Shown here: positions 36,211-45,031 of the stretch, piece after piece
How positions within the stretch are numbered: position 1 is the first letter of the stretch
Layout of the letters: each line of letters opens with the position of its first letter
Translations under genes and position numbers: made by a program
Assembly: GCA_903911355.1 (NCBI GenBank)
Contig: CAIWDD010000078.1
Coordinates: 1 to 46,574 of the forward strand
Source of the DNA: an uncultured Nodularia sp.
Lineage (GTDB): Bacteria; Cyanobacteriota; Cyanobacteriia; Cyanobacteriales; Nostocaceae
Direction: 5' to 3'
DNA: 46,574 bases
Notes under the pieces: model-generated
What the model was told of the DNA's origin: nothing
Databases searched by the model: none
Seen by the model: only the letters and a program-made list of their open reading frames with translations

Positions 36211-36301
36211 ATTAGTTCCCCACCTTGGCGCAGTGGTTCTTTGTTTTTTTCCCAGGTGCTAAACTATATTATCTCACACATCAGTAAATTCCACTGTATC
36301 T

Positions 36302-39300
36302 ATGCCCACTTTTTCCCACAAGCAAAATTACCAAACCTGGAGCTATAAATGTGTTAATTCAGTGGCTCAAAATGAGATAATTGATCTATTGGGTGAGGAA
36401 GTTTGTCTGTTTTATGTGCGTCGTCAAGGTGCAGGAAAACATCAAGATGAAGAAATTTGGCAGTTAACAATTGCCACTGATAGAGAAGATTTTAGCTTAC
36501 ATAAAAACCTGGAAAAACAAGGTAAAACATTAAGTTTAATTGCAGCTATTTCTCAGGATGGAATAGGCGGTTTAAAAATTTTATCAATTCGGTTTTTGCC
36601 ACTTTCCCGGGGACAGGCTGATGGTTACTCTGTTGCTTTTACCTTACGTTTGCTGTCTCATGCTCAACATCGTTTAGGTATTCCTAAACTTGCATTAGCA
36701 CGCATGGAAAAAATGCCTATTTGCGGTGAGCATATACCCACAGAAGAACAGTTACAAGCCTGGAAAGCATTTTTACAAGTTGAGGAAAATATTGCTAAAT
36801 CCCGTCAGTTTTGTGTGGCGTTTGTCAGTAATAATTATGGGCGGAATAGCAGAGATATTACCTTTGAAGTAGATGTTACCTCGGCTACTCTCGATGGTGC
36901 TGAACAAAATTATTTAAATGTCTCCAGTTTCTGGGAACGGGTAAAACGTTCCAAAAACCAAGAAGTTAAACTTGCGGAAACTGTTCCTATAGGAAAACTC
37001 ACTTACAAAATTCCTCAACTAGGTACAATTGATCAAGTTGATGTGAAAAATTGTTTAATCAAAGTCAAATTAGAACGGGAAGTAGCGGAATATATCGCTA
37101 CACAACGTTATCAAATACCAGTGAAGGGATTTTTATTTTTTGATGCTGCTGGTGATATTCAACAAGTTAGGCGCAAGAAGGAAGCTTTAGAACAATTAAA
37201 GCAGGGACACACTCAAAATCCTTACTTGGGTAACTTTTTATTCGATGCTTCCCAGTCCAGGTGTATTAAAAAAACCGTAGGACTGCAAGGGGATGATTTA
37301 TTATTATCTTCTGCTAATGCTGGACAAAAAGCAGCTGTAGAAAAAGTCTTAGCAGCTGAAGATTTAGTTCTCATCCAAGGTCCCCCCGGTACTGGTAAAA
37401 CTACTGTAATTGCAGAAATTTGTTATCAAATAGCCCGACGGGGTGGACGTACTCTTATCGCTTCTCAAGCTAATTTAGCGGTGGATAATGCTCTGAGTCG
37501 ATTAGTTCACAACCCAGTTATCCGCGCGGTGCGCAAAGGACGCGCCCACAAAGTGGGGGAAGAAGGACAGCCATTTTTAGAAGAGCAAGTTATTGGTACA
37601 TGGCTAGAAAATACGGCGAATGACTGTGAAAATAGTCTGGCTAAACGTCGGGAAAATGTGAAAATATTGGCTGATTTATTGTTAGCATTACCACAATTTA
37701 CAGATTATTTACAGTTAGAAGAAGAACTAAATCAGCAACAAAGTCAATTAAATCAGCAAAAGCAAATTTTAGCAGAAAACTGTAAAAATATAGCAGAGAT
37801 TTATCAGGAAAGTTTATCTGAAAAAAATCAGCTACAATCCATTGGATTAGGCTTAGATTATGTACTCAACAATGCGCCAAATATTAATTGGGAAGCACCA
37901 GAAGTTAAAAACTATTTACCACAGCTTCATTTATATACAGAAAATAATAGTTCGGTCGCAGTTTTTTTGACAAATGTGGCTCAAGCTATCAAGTGGACTG
38001 ATAAACTGGGTTTAGTCCGTCCTGCTCATGGTGCATTTGGTTTAGCATTTTGGTTGTGTGAAAATGTAGCTGGTCAATTAGCTGATTTTAAAACAGCATT
38101 CCATTACGCCCAAGATATAATTGTGGCGATGTCGGAGGTTCTCACAGCAGTATCTCCGATTTCCCAATATTCTTCAACAGCCATTAATGAGCAGGAATTT
38201 CTAGCTAAACAGCAAAATTTACAGCAGACAATTCAAGGTTGGCAAAACCGCAAACGCGAGATTGATTATGTAATTGCAGCTGTTAAAGAATGGAAGTTTA
38301 CAGCACCTATGGTATTATATCAAATAATTAAAGAATGCCAGCAGTCGGGACAAATATTAACGCCGGAATTGCTACAGTTACCACTGGGTTTGTTGCTGTT
38401 TGCCCAGCAGTTAAAGTTACCTATATTACCTCAAAAATATCAGGTTAATTTGCCAGATTTGTCAGCTTTAGCAAAAGCCTTTATTTATGAAACGGAGGGG
38501 GGCTTTGTTGATAGAATCGGTAAACGGCACAGTTTTAGTTACTTTGTAGAGCAAAGTTTTAGTCAAATTCCCATCATCCTATCTGGGAGCGATCGCACTC
38601 AATGGCGTAAAATATACGAAGAGTTTAGTAACTATCAACTCCTGAACCTACATCAGCGCCAATTACTGGTGGAAAACACCCAGTTGTTTTTGCTGAGAAT
38701 GCAGTCAGTCTATGGTACAGTCTGGGAATTAAATCACCTCGACTCTACCCTGAAGCGGGTTAGTGAAGAATTACTCGCGGATATTCTCACCAATGCGCGT
38801 CAATGTGTCGCACGAGTTAAAACTGAAACTGAAAAACACCTGGAGTATCTCCAACAGCAACTAACTCAACTGGAGAGAACCACCCAAGAGCAAATATCCC
38901 CTACTTCATCTCAAATAAAAGTAGAACAGGTGATCAAGATTTTGCAGTTACTCAACCAACAGCAAAATGTCCCTGATAAATTACGCGGTTTGGTGACAGA
39001 ATATCTGACAACACCAGCAAAAATTTGGCAACATCCTCAAGAATTTGCTACTCATGTCAATACTGGGTTGGGTCATCTCCACAATTTAGAAACTGTCATC
39101 AGTTCCATTCAACCTATTGCAGTCTTAGAGGTAATTAAAAAATCTTTAGATGACAAAGTGCTAATTATACAACAACAAAACACACAGGCTCAACAGAAAC
39201 TGCAAGAAACCCAAAGCCAACTGGAAAAATTAAATCAACAACCCGAAATACAACCCACAGAGGATTTAATTTTATCCAGAAACTGGTGGAAACAGTTCTG

Positions 39301-40495
39301 GGAAACCATACCTGATAAATTTAAGCCAAAAAATCTTGATTTAGGCTTATTTGATCGGGAATTTTTACAGACTATCACAGCCCAGTTTGATGCTTGGCAA
39401 AACCAACTGAGTCAAGAAGAAACTTATCTCAACCGCTACCAAGATTTTACCCAAGATTGGATTGCTAAAGTCAAAAATCCCTCAGAGCGCGATCGCAACG
39501 ACTTAAAACGCATTTACTTAGATAACGCTAACGTCGTCGGTATTACTTGTGTCCAAGCTGCAAATTACAACTTTACCCAAGAATTTAAAGCCTTTGATGT
39601 GGTCATCATCGATGAAGTCAGTAAATGTACCCCACCAGAGTTACTCATTCCAGCTTTAAAAGGCAAAAAGTTGGTCTTGGTAGGTGACCATCGCCAATTA
39701 CCACCCATGCTTGATACTAGCACAGTAGCAGAAGTTGCTCAATCACTGGGGAGCACAAAATCAGAACTGCAATTTTTAGAAGAATCATTATTTAAAATTC
39801 AGTTTGAAGCTGCTGACAAAAGCATTAAACAAATGTTGACTACCCAATATAGAATGCACCCCTCCATTATGGCGGCTATCAATCAATTTTATCAGGGTAA
39901 ATTAGAATGTGGGCTTTTAGCACCTGACAGCCAACGCGCCCATAATTTGACAGGGGAAATTATCGACCAAAATCACCATCTTATCTGGGTAAACATCCCT
40001 AGGACTCTGGAATTCCAAGAAGAACGGGAAAATACTTCCTATTTTAATCCTCGCGAAGTTGATATAATCGAACGCCTGTGTCAGCAATTCGAGCATACTT
40101 GGGCTACTAAAATCGCCAATGGTGCACCCAAAAAGGAAATTGCAGTCATTACATTCTATGGCGCACAACTAAAAAAAATTGAGCAACGTTTACAACCAGA
40201 ACTATTTCCTTCTTTGGAAATTCGCACAGGGACAGTGGACAGATTCCAGGGAATGGAACGCCCTGTGGTCATTGTGAGTATGGTTCGGAATAATCATCAA
40301 GGTGATGTTGGTTTTGCGAATAAACCAGAACGGGTAAACGTAGCTTTTTCTCGCGCCCAAGAACTACTAGTAATTGTAGGTTGTCATGATTTATTTACCC
40401 GTCAAGGTGGAAAAGTTGGAGATATGTATTTAGATATTTCCCGTACTGTAAATCGTCAAGGAGGTTTCGTTGATGTTTCTAGGTGCTGCGGCTAA
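36302..40495 (+). CDS. Large SF1 helicase (DNA2/Upf1-like, COG1112 type)
   Basis: A 1397-residue SF1 helicase. Walker A GPPGTGKTT is at 360-368, Walker B VIIDEVSK has D1104-E1105, motif III is VGDHRQLPP (about 1127-1135), motif IV is TTQYRMHPS (1180-1188), motif V is GTVDRFQGME and motif VI is VNVAFSRAQE. About 350 residues precede the ATPase. About 735 residues separate Walker A from B, with Gln-rich coiled-coil-like stretches (around 470-500, 850-875 and 950-985). No nuclease, kinase or methylase motif is visible. The downstream PLD gene overlaps its end by 23 bases, so the two products probably act together. RNA or DNA preference is unknown. Confidence 0.9.
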   Translation: MPTFSHKQNYQTWSYKCVNSVAQNEIIDLLGEEVCLFYVRRQGAGKHQDEEIWQLTIATDREDFSLHKNLEKQGKTLSLIAAISQDGIGGLKILSIRFLPLSRGQADGYSVAFTLRLLSHAQHRLGIPKLALARMEKMPICGEHIPTEEQLQAWKAFLQVEENIAKSRQFCVAFVSNNYGRNSRDITFEVDVTSATLDGAEQNYLNVSSFWERVKRSKNQEVKLAETVPIGKLTYKIPQLGTIDQVDVKNCLIKVKLEREVAEYIATQRYQIPVKGFLFFDAAGDIQQVRRKKEALEQLKQGHTQNPYLGNFLFDASQSRCIKKTVGLQGDDLLLSSANAGQKAAVEKVLAAEDLVLIQGPPGTGKTTVIAEICYQIARRGGRTLIASQANLAVDNALSRLVHNPVIRAVRKGRAHKVGEEGQPFLEEQVIGTWLENTANDCENSLAKRRENVKILADLLLALPQFTDYLQLEEELNQQQSQLNQQKQILAENCKNIAEIYQESLSEKNQLQSIGLGLDYVLNNAPNINWEAPEVKNYLPQLHLYTENNSSVAVFLTNVAQAIKWTDKLGLVRPAHGAFGLAFWLCENVAGQLADFKTAFHYAQDIIVAMSEVLTAVSPISQYSSTAINEQEFLAKQQNLQQTIQGWQNRKREIDYVIAAVKEWKFTAPMVLYQIIKECQQSGQILTPELLQLPLGLLLFAQQLKLPILPQKYQVNLPDLSALAKAFIYETEGGFVDRIGKRHSFSYFVEQSFSQIPIILSGSDRTQWRKIYEEFSNYQLLNLHQRQLLVENTQLFLLRMQSVYGTVWELNHLDSTLKRVSEELLADILTNARQCVARVKTETEKHLEYLQQQLTQLERTTQEQISPTSSQIKVEQVIKILQLLNQQQNVPDKLRGLVTEYLTTPAKIWQHPQEFATHVNTGLGHLHNLETVISSIQPIAVLEVIKKSLDDKVLIIQQQNTQAQQKLQETQSQLEKLNQQPEIQPTEDLILSRNWWKQFWETIPDKFKPKNLDLGLFDREFLQTITAQFDAWQNQLSQEETYLNRYQDFTQDWIAKVKNPSERDRNDLKRIYLDNANVVGITCVQAANYNFTQEFKAFDVVIIDEVSKCTPPELLIPALKGKKLVLVGDHRQLPPMLDTSTVAEVAQSLGSTKSELQFLEESLFKIQFEAADKSIKQMLTTQYRMHPSIMAAINQFYQGKLECGLLAPDSQRAHNLTGEIIDQNHHLIWVNIPRTLEFQEERENTSYFNPREVDIIERLCQQFEHTWATKIANGAPKKEIAVITFYGAQLKKIEQRLQPELFPSLEIRTGTVDRFQGMERPVVIVSMVRNNHQGDVGFANKPERVNVAFSRAQELLVIVGCHDLFTRQGGKVGDMYLDISRTVNRQGGFVDVSRCCG
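40458..40464 (+). promoter_or_regulatory. Ribosome binding site inside the helicase 3' end
   Basis: AAGGAGG lies 8 bases before ATG 40473, inside the last codons of the helicase gene. It selects ATG 40473 over the TTG at 40470 and supports coupled translation. Confidence 0.75.
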
Positions 40496-42269
40496 ACCTA
40501 TTGAAAAAAAACTCATAAATCTAGTAGAGGAAATCACAGCCCAAAATCCTCACTTATCAGTTTTAGCAGCCCATGAATTTCGCTATAGTTTACATCAAAC
40601 TCCTGTAGAAATATCTATCCAGGAACCCCGGGAATTTAATGTACTCGAAGAATTTATTATCCGTGCTGGAATTGAGTTTTCACCTCCACCCACAGAAGAT
40701 GAATTAGCATCTATATTAGGACTTGACCCTATATTTGTCCGCAGTACCGCAGCCAATTTGCAAAGGTTGGAAACCTTATCCGCAACATCCCCCATTACAG
40801 TTACAAATCAAGGCCGAACTTTTTACTCCCAAGGTTCTGTACCACAACCTGCATATCCTGTACAAATATATGCTGTTTCCGATGCTTTGGAAGGAAAGCT
40901 GATATTTTCTACTGAACCCTGGGATGATGTCTCGTTAAATTTACCTGATTTAGCAGATTTTATCAAAATTGCCCGTAAAATTAATGATATACCTGCTTTA
41001 AGCATTGAAAAAATCCAGAAATGTATTCAGTTATCAGGTTTAGATTTTCATGTCCCAGAATTAGGTAAAATTGTTACTCACTGTAAAGTTTTAGCCCCAG
41101 CGCAAATTATCTGGAAAAGTATATCACTGTTTGTAATTTGCGATGCTGTCACAGAAAAACTCAGGATCGAAATTAGAAGCGGTAAGCAAATTTTAGCATC
41201 AGCATCACAACGCATGGAAGTATTACAAGGTAAAGGTAAAATACCGTATCTTGCTTTATGTCAATTATCCGATGAATCCGTTAAGGAGCGTGAAGCTACT
41301 CTTAATTATAAAAATACTCAAATAGAATCTCGATTAGAAAAACTTACCCCAACAGCTTTAAAGTTAGGCGATGGGGAAATTACTCCCACTTTTCGGGAAA
41401 TTTTAAATTCTGCTAAACGGCAAGTTATCATCTATTCTCCTTGTTTGAGTCAAGATATTATCAATAACGAATTTGTAACGCTGTTGCAAAAGTTGACTAA
41501 TGATGGAGTACGGATTTTAATCGCATATGGAATTTCACCAGCAGATGTTCTAGAAAAATTAAGCTCTCTCAAAACACCTCACTGTTTATCATCTGTAAAA
41601 CTTTTCTGTCTGGCTGATTCCCATGTCAAAGAGGTTATAGTCGATCAAGAAACTTATTTTTGTGGATTTTATGACTGGGTTTCTTGTGGTGGGGAATATT
41701 TACCACAGGGTGAGTCTGTTTATAAAGTCACTGCTCCCCAGCAAGTTGAGGAAGCATATCAGTTTCTGGTTGCTCGTTGCCAAAATCATGCACAAACTCA
41801 ATGGGGTATAGCTTTAGAAAACCGTGATTTGCAATTAGCTGTAGAGTCTTTGTCTGTGTGGGGTTTCCTGGGTATGCAGAATATCGCACTCAGGGAGATA
41901 AAAACAAGCAACTGGTTGGAACTTCTGCCAGAGTGGTTAAATATTGTAATTACAGATTTAAATTCAAAGAATTTACTAAATGATTCTATAGCTTCGGCGC
42001 TTTCCCTGTTGAATCAGCTTTCTGGGGAGGAAACCTTTATGGAATCCTTACAGCAGGGATGGCGTAAAACTATCAAGACCATAGCATATTATCAACCTGA
42101 AACTGCTTTAAACTTACTCAGTAATCAAGTATGGATTGATTTTATCCGCCTGAATATTGCTCAGGAGGATGATTCACCCGACAGGTTCATTATACCACAA
42201 GATTTACCGGATCAGAAGAAACAATCAGTCTCACGCTCTGGGGTTAAGTCGAAAAATTCCCGGAAATAG
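40473..42269 (+). CDS. PLD-superfamily nuclease-like protein, coupled to the helicase
   Basis: A 598-residue protein of no family I can name outright. A PLD-type domain (about 300-430) starts TPTFREILNSAKRQVIIYSP and contains one full HxKx4D motif, HVKEVIVD (H384, K386, D391). A single HKD implies dimerisation for activity. The N-terminal part (about 50-125) has a winged-helix-like pattern around TEDELASILGLDPIFVRST. The C-terminal 150 residues are helical and end in a basic Ser/Lys tail. The start at 40473 overlaps the helicase stop by 23 bases. The predicted role is nucleic acid cleavage or processing guided by the helicase. Confidence 0.75.
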   Translation: MFLGAAAKPIEKKLINLVEEITAQNPHLSVLAAHEFRYSLHQTPVEISIQEPREFNVLEEFIIRAGIEFSPPPTEDELASILGLDPIFVRSTAANLQRLETLSATSPITVTNQGRTFYSQGSVPQPAYPVQIYAVSDALEGKLIFSTEPWDDVSLNLPDLADFIKIARKINDIPALSIEKIQKCIQLSGLDFHVPELGKIVTHCKVLAPAQIIWKSISLFVICDAVTEKLRIEIRSGKQILASASQRMEVLQGKGKIPYLALCQLSDESVKEREATLNYKNTQIESRLEKLTPTALKLGDGEITPTFREILNSAKRQVIIYSPCLSQDIINNEFVTLLQKLTNDGVRILIAYGISPADVLEKLSSLKTPHCLSSVKLFCLADSHVKEVIVDQETYFCGFYDWVSCGGEYLPQGESVYKVTAPQQVEEAYQFLVARCQNHAQTQWGIALENRDLQLAVESLSVWGFLGMQNIALREIKTSNWLELLPEWLNIVITDLNSKNLLNDSIASALSLLNQLSGEETFMESLQQGWRKTIKTIAYYQPETALNLLSNQVWIDFIRLNIAQEDDSPDRFIIPQDLPDQKKQSVSRSGVKSKNSRK

Positions 42270-42424
42270 GTATTAAACAGCCTCTGCATTGTTTATACTT
42301 GCTGTCTTTGTGCTTCCTGAGATTATTATTAAATAATTGTAAATTATAAGTTAACTTAAATGTAGATGCAAAAATTCGTCTAATTCGATACAATTCTTAC
42401 ATTAGGAGAGGCGAGGAGAACAAA

Positions 42425-43564
42425 GTGGTCTTATTAAAAGGCTTTGAGATTGAGATGTATACTGGTACGCCTCAAGGTGAAATAGTCGGTCTCTCCGACA
42501 AAATTGTAGACTCTTTGGATGGATTTGTGCGGGAACCGGATAGCCGTAATGTGGAATACACCACCCAGCCATTGAGTGATTATGAGAAATTGTTGTGTGC
42601 TTTGCTGTGCCCCCGCCGCAACTTGCGCCGCTACCTGCATAAGTTAGGTAATTATACTCTGATTCCTGGTAGCACTTTATCCTTGGGCGGCGGCGATCGC
42701 TTTTTTCGTTCCAACCCCAATAACCCATATCATGAATACATTGAAAATACCTACGGGACAAAAGTAGTTACTGCCAGCGTTCATATTAATATCGGCATCA
42801 GTGACCCCGATGTATTAATGCGGGCTTGTCGGCTCATTCGTTTAGAAGCCCCTTTATTCCTGGCTTTAAGCGCCTCGTCCCCCTTCCTGGATGGCAAGGC
42901 TACGGGTTATCATTCCACCCGTTGGGCGGTGTTTCCTCAAACCCCCGCCCATGTGCCCTTATTTACTAGTCATGTCCATCATATTGAATGGATGGAAGCA
43001 CAAATAGCTGCGGGAACTATGCAAAATGTCCGGCACTTGTGGACATCAGTTAGACCAAATGGCGATGATCGTCCTTATGACTTGAATCGTTTGGAATTAC
43101 GTATTTGTGACTTAGTTACCGACCCCATTGCTTTGCTAGCCATTAGTGCTTTGCTGGAAGCGCGTTTGTTACAGTTAATGGCAAACCCCGAACTCGACCC
43201 ATTAACCCAAAGTAGCTTTTCCCCCGAAGAATTGCTGACTATCACCGCCAGCAACGAAGCAGCTGCAGCTAGTGCTAGTCTTGATGCTCAATTACATCAT
43301 TGGCAAGACGGTAGACCTATCCTTGCCAGAGACTGGATTAACCAATTATATCAAGAAGTTTGGGGGATGGCTAAAGAACATGGTTTTAGCTGTTTCTTAT
43401 CTCCTGTGCAGAAAATTCTCCGCGCCGGGAACGAAGCCCAACAATGGTTACAACTGCACGCAGTGGGTTTTGACTCTCAGCGTGTCCTGACTCAAGCTAT
43501 TGTCGCCACTGAAGAACGGGAAGTTGAATTAGAAAACAAATTATGTTCGCCCCTGGTGGCTTAA
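42425..43564 (+). CDS. gshA: Glutamate-cysteine ligase, cyanobacterial type
   Basis: A 379-residue enzyme for the first step of glutathione synthesis. It matches the cyanobacterial GCS2-like family by its start MVLLKGFEIEMYTGTPQGE, VEYTTQPLSDYE, GSTLSLGGGDRF, SVHINIG, and the C-terminal RLELRICDLVTDP block. Translation starts at GTG 42425, five bases after GAGGAGA (42413-42419). It is transcribed alone or weakly with the upstream pair: the 155-base gap shows no strong terminator. A clear hairpin and T-rich tail follow its stop. Confidence 0.93.
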   Translation: MVLLKGFEIEMYTGTPQGEIVGLSDKIVDSLDGFVREPDSRNVEYTTQPLSDYEKLLCALLCPRRNLRRYLHKLGNYTLIPGSTLSLGGGDRFFRSNPNNPYHEYIENTYGTKVVTASVHINIGISDPDVLMRACRLIRLEAPLFLALSASSPFLDGKATGYHSTRWAVFPQTPAHVPLFTSHVHHIEWMEAQIAAGTMQNVRHLWTSVRPNGDDRPYDLNRLELRICDLVTDPIALLAISALLEARLLQLMANPELDPLTQSSFSPEELLTITASNEAAAASASLDAQLHHWQDGRPILARDWINQLYQEVWGMAKEHGFSCFLSPVQKILRAGNEAQQWLQLHAVGFDSQRVLTQAIVATEEREVELENKLCSPLVA

Positions 43565-43603
43565 TGGTTCCGTCTTCATCCTGAAGGTAGATTTGGACAG
43601 AGA

Positions 43604-43650
43604 AACCCCAGAATTATTTTCTCTCCCCAAGATTCTTGGTGTCTGGGGTT
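43604..43650 (+). terminator. Intrinsic terminator of gshA
   Basis: AACCCCAGA (43604-43612) pairs perfectly with TCTGGGGTT (43642-43650), with an inner CCAAG/CTTGG stem at 43627-43639. TTAGGGAATTTGTTTTTTG follows, giving a T-rich tail. Confidence 0.7.
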
Positions 43651-43793
43651 TTAGGGAATTTGTTTTTTGTTTAAAGAAATTAATATCGAGGTGTTACTGA
43701 AGATTTATTAGAAAAACCTATGAATCGACTCTATCTAATGATAGACTTATAAGGATTTAAGTATAGAGGTATACAAAAAGTATTTTACAGACA

Positions 43794-44255
43794 ATGCCCC
43801 AGATAGTTTTAGTTTATCCGCAAATACCACCAAATACAGGTAACATTGCCCGTACTTGTGCCGCTACGGGTACGGAATTACATTTAGTGGCTCCTTTAGG
43901 GTTTGAAATTAGCGATCGCTACCTCAAAAGAGCTGGTTTAGACTATTGGCCTTATGTCAAACTACACTATCACGAATCCCTAGCAGCCTTTCAAGCCACA
44001 CATCGACAACGTGGAGGCAGATGCTTAGGCTTCACTGTGCGAGGTAATTTTAATTATGCCAGCTTTCAGTTTCAAGCCGATGATTGGTTGCTTTTTGGTA
44101 GCGAAACCACAGGGTTACCATCCACAGTGCTGTCAGATTGCGATGCGAAACTGTATATTCCAATGTCAGAGCCTCATGTTCGCAGCCTGAATCTTTCCGT
44201 CAGTGTCGCAGTCAGTTTGTTTGAAGCTCATCGTCAATTGGGCTATTTACTCTAA
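43794..44255 (+). CDS. trmL: tRNA (cytidine(34)-2'-O)-methyltransferase
   Basis: A 153-residue SPOUT methyltransferase that 2'-O-methylates the wobble base of tRNA-Leu. The family motifs are PNTGNIARTCAATG (12-25), the central LLFGSETTGLP and the C-terminal IPMSEPHVRSLNLSVSVAVS knot. Length is typical for stand-alone TrmL without an RNA-binding extension. The gene is single. A GTATAGAGGTATAC palindrome lies 20 bases before the start. Confidence 0.95.
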   Translation: MPQIVLVYPQIPPNTGNIARTCAATGTELHLVAPLGFEISDRYLKRAGLDYWPYVKLHYHESLAAFQATHRQRGGRCLGFTVRGNFNYASFQFQADDWLLFGSETTGLPSTVLSDCDAKLYIPMSEPHVRSLNLSVSVAVSLFEAHRQLGYLL

Positions 44256-45031
44256 CAATCCTGATGCGATCGCAAATCTTGATCTCAGAGTGTAATTTAT
44301 CCCACCCAAACACACTCTGGGAAGAGAAAAATATAGTGAAATTTTATACAAAAATCTCTTAGGGATAGTTTTAGGAATAAATACTCACCAAAATTAACAT
44401 AGTTATATAAGAAATTTGTATATTGAATTCGCGAGTATACGGAACTTATATCATAGATTTTGATGAAGATACAGGCAGCATGAGGAGGATCTCAAAGAAG
44501 CTCAAACCCTTTATGTTTATTGATTTGAGACATTTATGTGGGATAAGTAATTGCGAGGATTAGAAAAGTAGTTAGAAGTGTGTACGGTTGATTTTTAGGG
44601 ACAAATTAACGTAAAGTTTCCTATTGATAAGGCGGATCGAGTAGAAAAACCTTGAATATATCTACAACATAGGGCATAGCTTTTCCAAAAGTCCGAGCCT
44701 CTATATTGCTCATGTCCACAATTGGCAGGGTGAACATATAATAAATATTCTTCACTAACTCCTAGCAAAGGTCACACAAGCAGTAAAGACAACGGTCAAA
44801 AGCAAAAGTTCTATGGTGTGTAGAAATGAACTGGACAAGTGAGCACAGCAACTTGAAAGTTTTCGGTTCCATGTGTGAACTTGTCTAAATCAGAGAAGCA
44901 AGTTAATCTTGCGTAAGTATCTCTGGTGAGGTTGATCTTGATCTATCATTTCGATGTGATCTAAATCATTGACTAGTATCCGACTGAAAAATCGAGATCA
45001 GTTAAGCACTAGTGATCATAGGAGGTCGTCT
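44256..45031. other. Long gene-free stretch before the LysM gene
   Basis: These 776 bases have no convincing ORF. Near the start, CAGAGTGT (44286-44293) pairs with ACACTCTG (44312-44319) and may end trmL transcription. Further on, TGGACAAGTGAGCAC (44832-44846) is imperfectly inverted at 44873-44887 (12 of 15 pairs), enclosing a small AACTT/AAGTT hairpin. This suggests a long structured 5' leader for the LysM gene. I saw no match to a riboswitch consensus I know. Confidence 0.45.
45020..45026 (+). promoter_or_regulatory. Ribosome binding site fixing a TTG start
   Basis: AGGAGGT, a near-complete Shine-Dalgarno sequence, lies five bases before TTG 45032. It decides the start of the LysM gene. 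Confidence 0.75.

Noticed and set aside
43761-43774. GTATAGAGGTATAC, which fits the NtcA half-site spacing GTA-N8-TAC
   Set aside because: The trmL start codon is only 20 bases downstream, leaving no room for the -10 box expected about 22 bases after an activating NtcA site; chance or a weak repressor site is more likely.
44481-44563. 27-codon ORF starting ATGAGGAGGATC
   Set aside because: Too short, with no recognised family and no upstream ribosome binding site.
44640-45019. ydaO/c-di-AMP riboswitch before the LysM gene
   Set aside because: I looked for the conserved GGGG-rich core blocks and did not see them; only generic inverted repeats are present.
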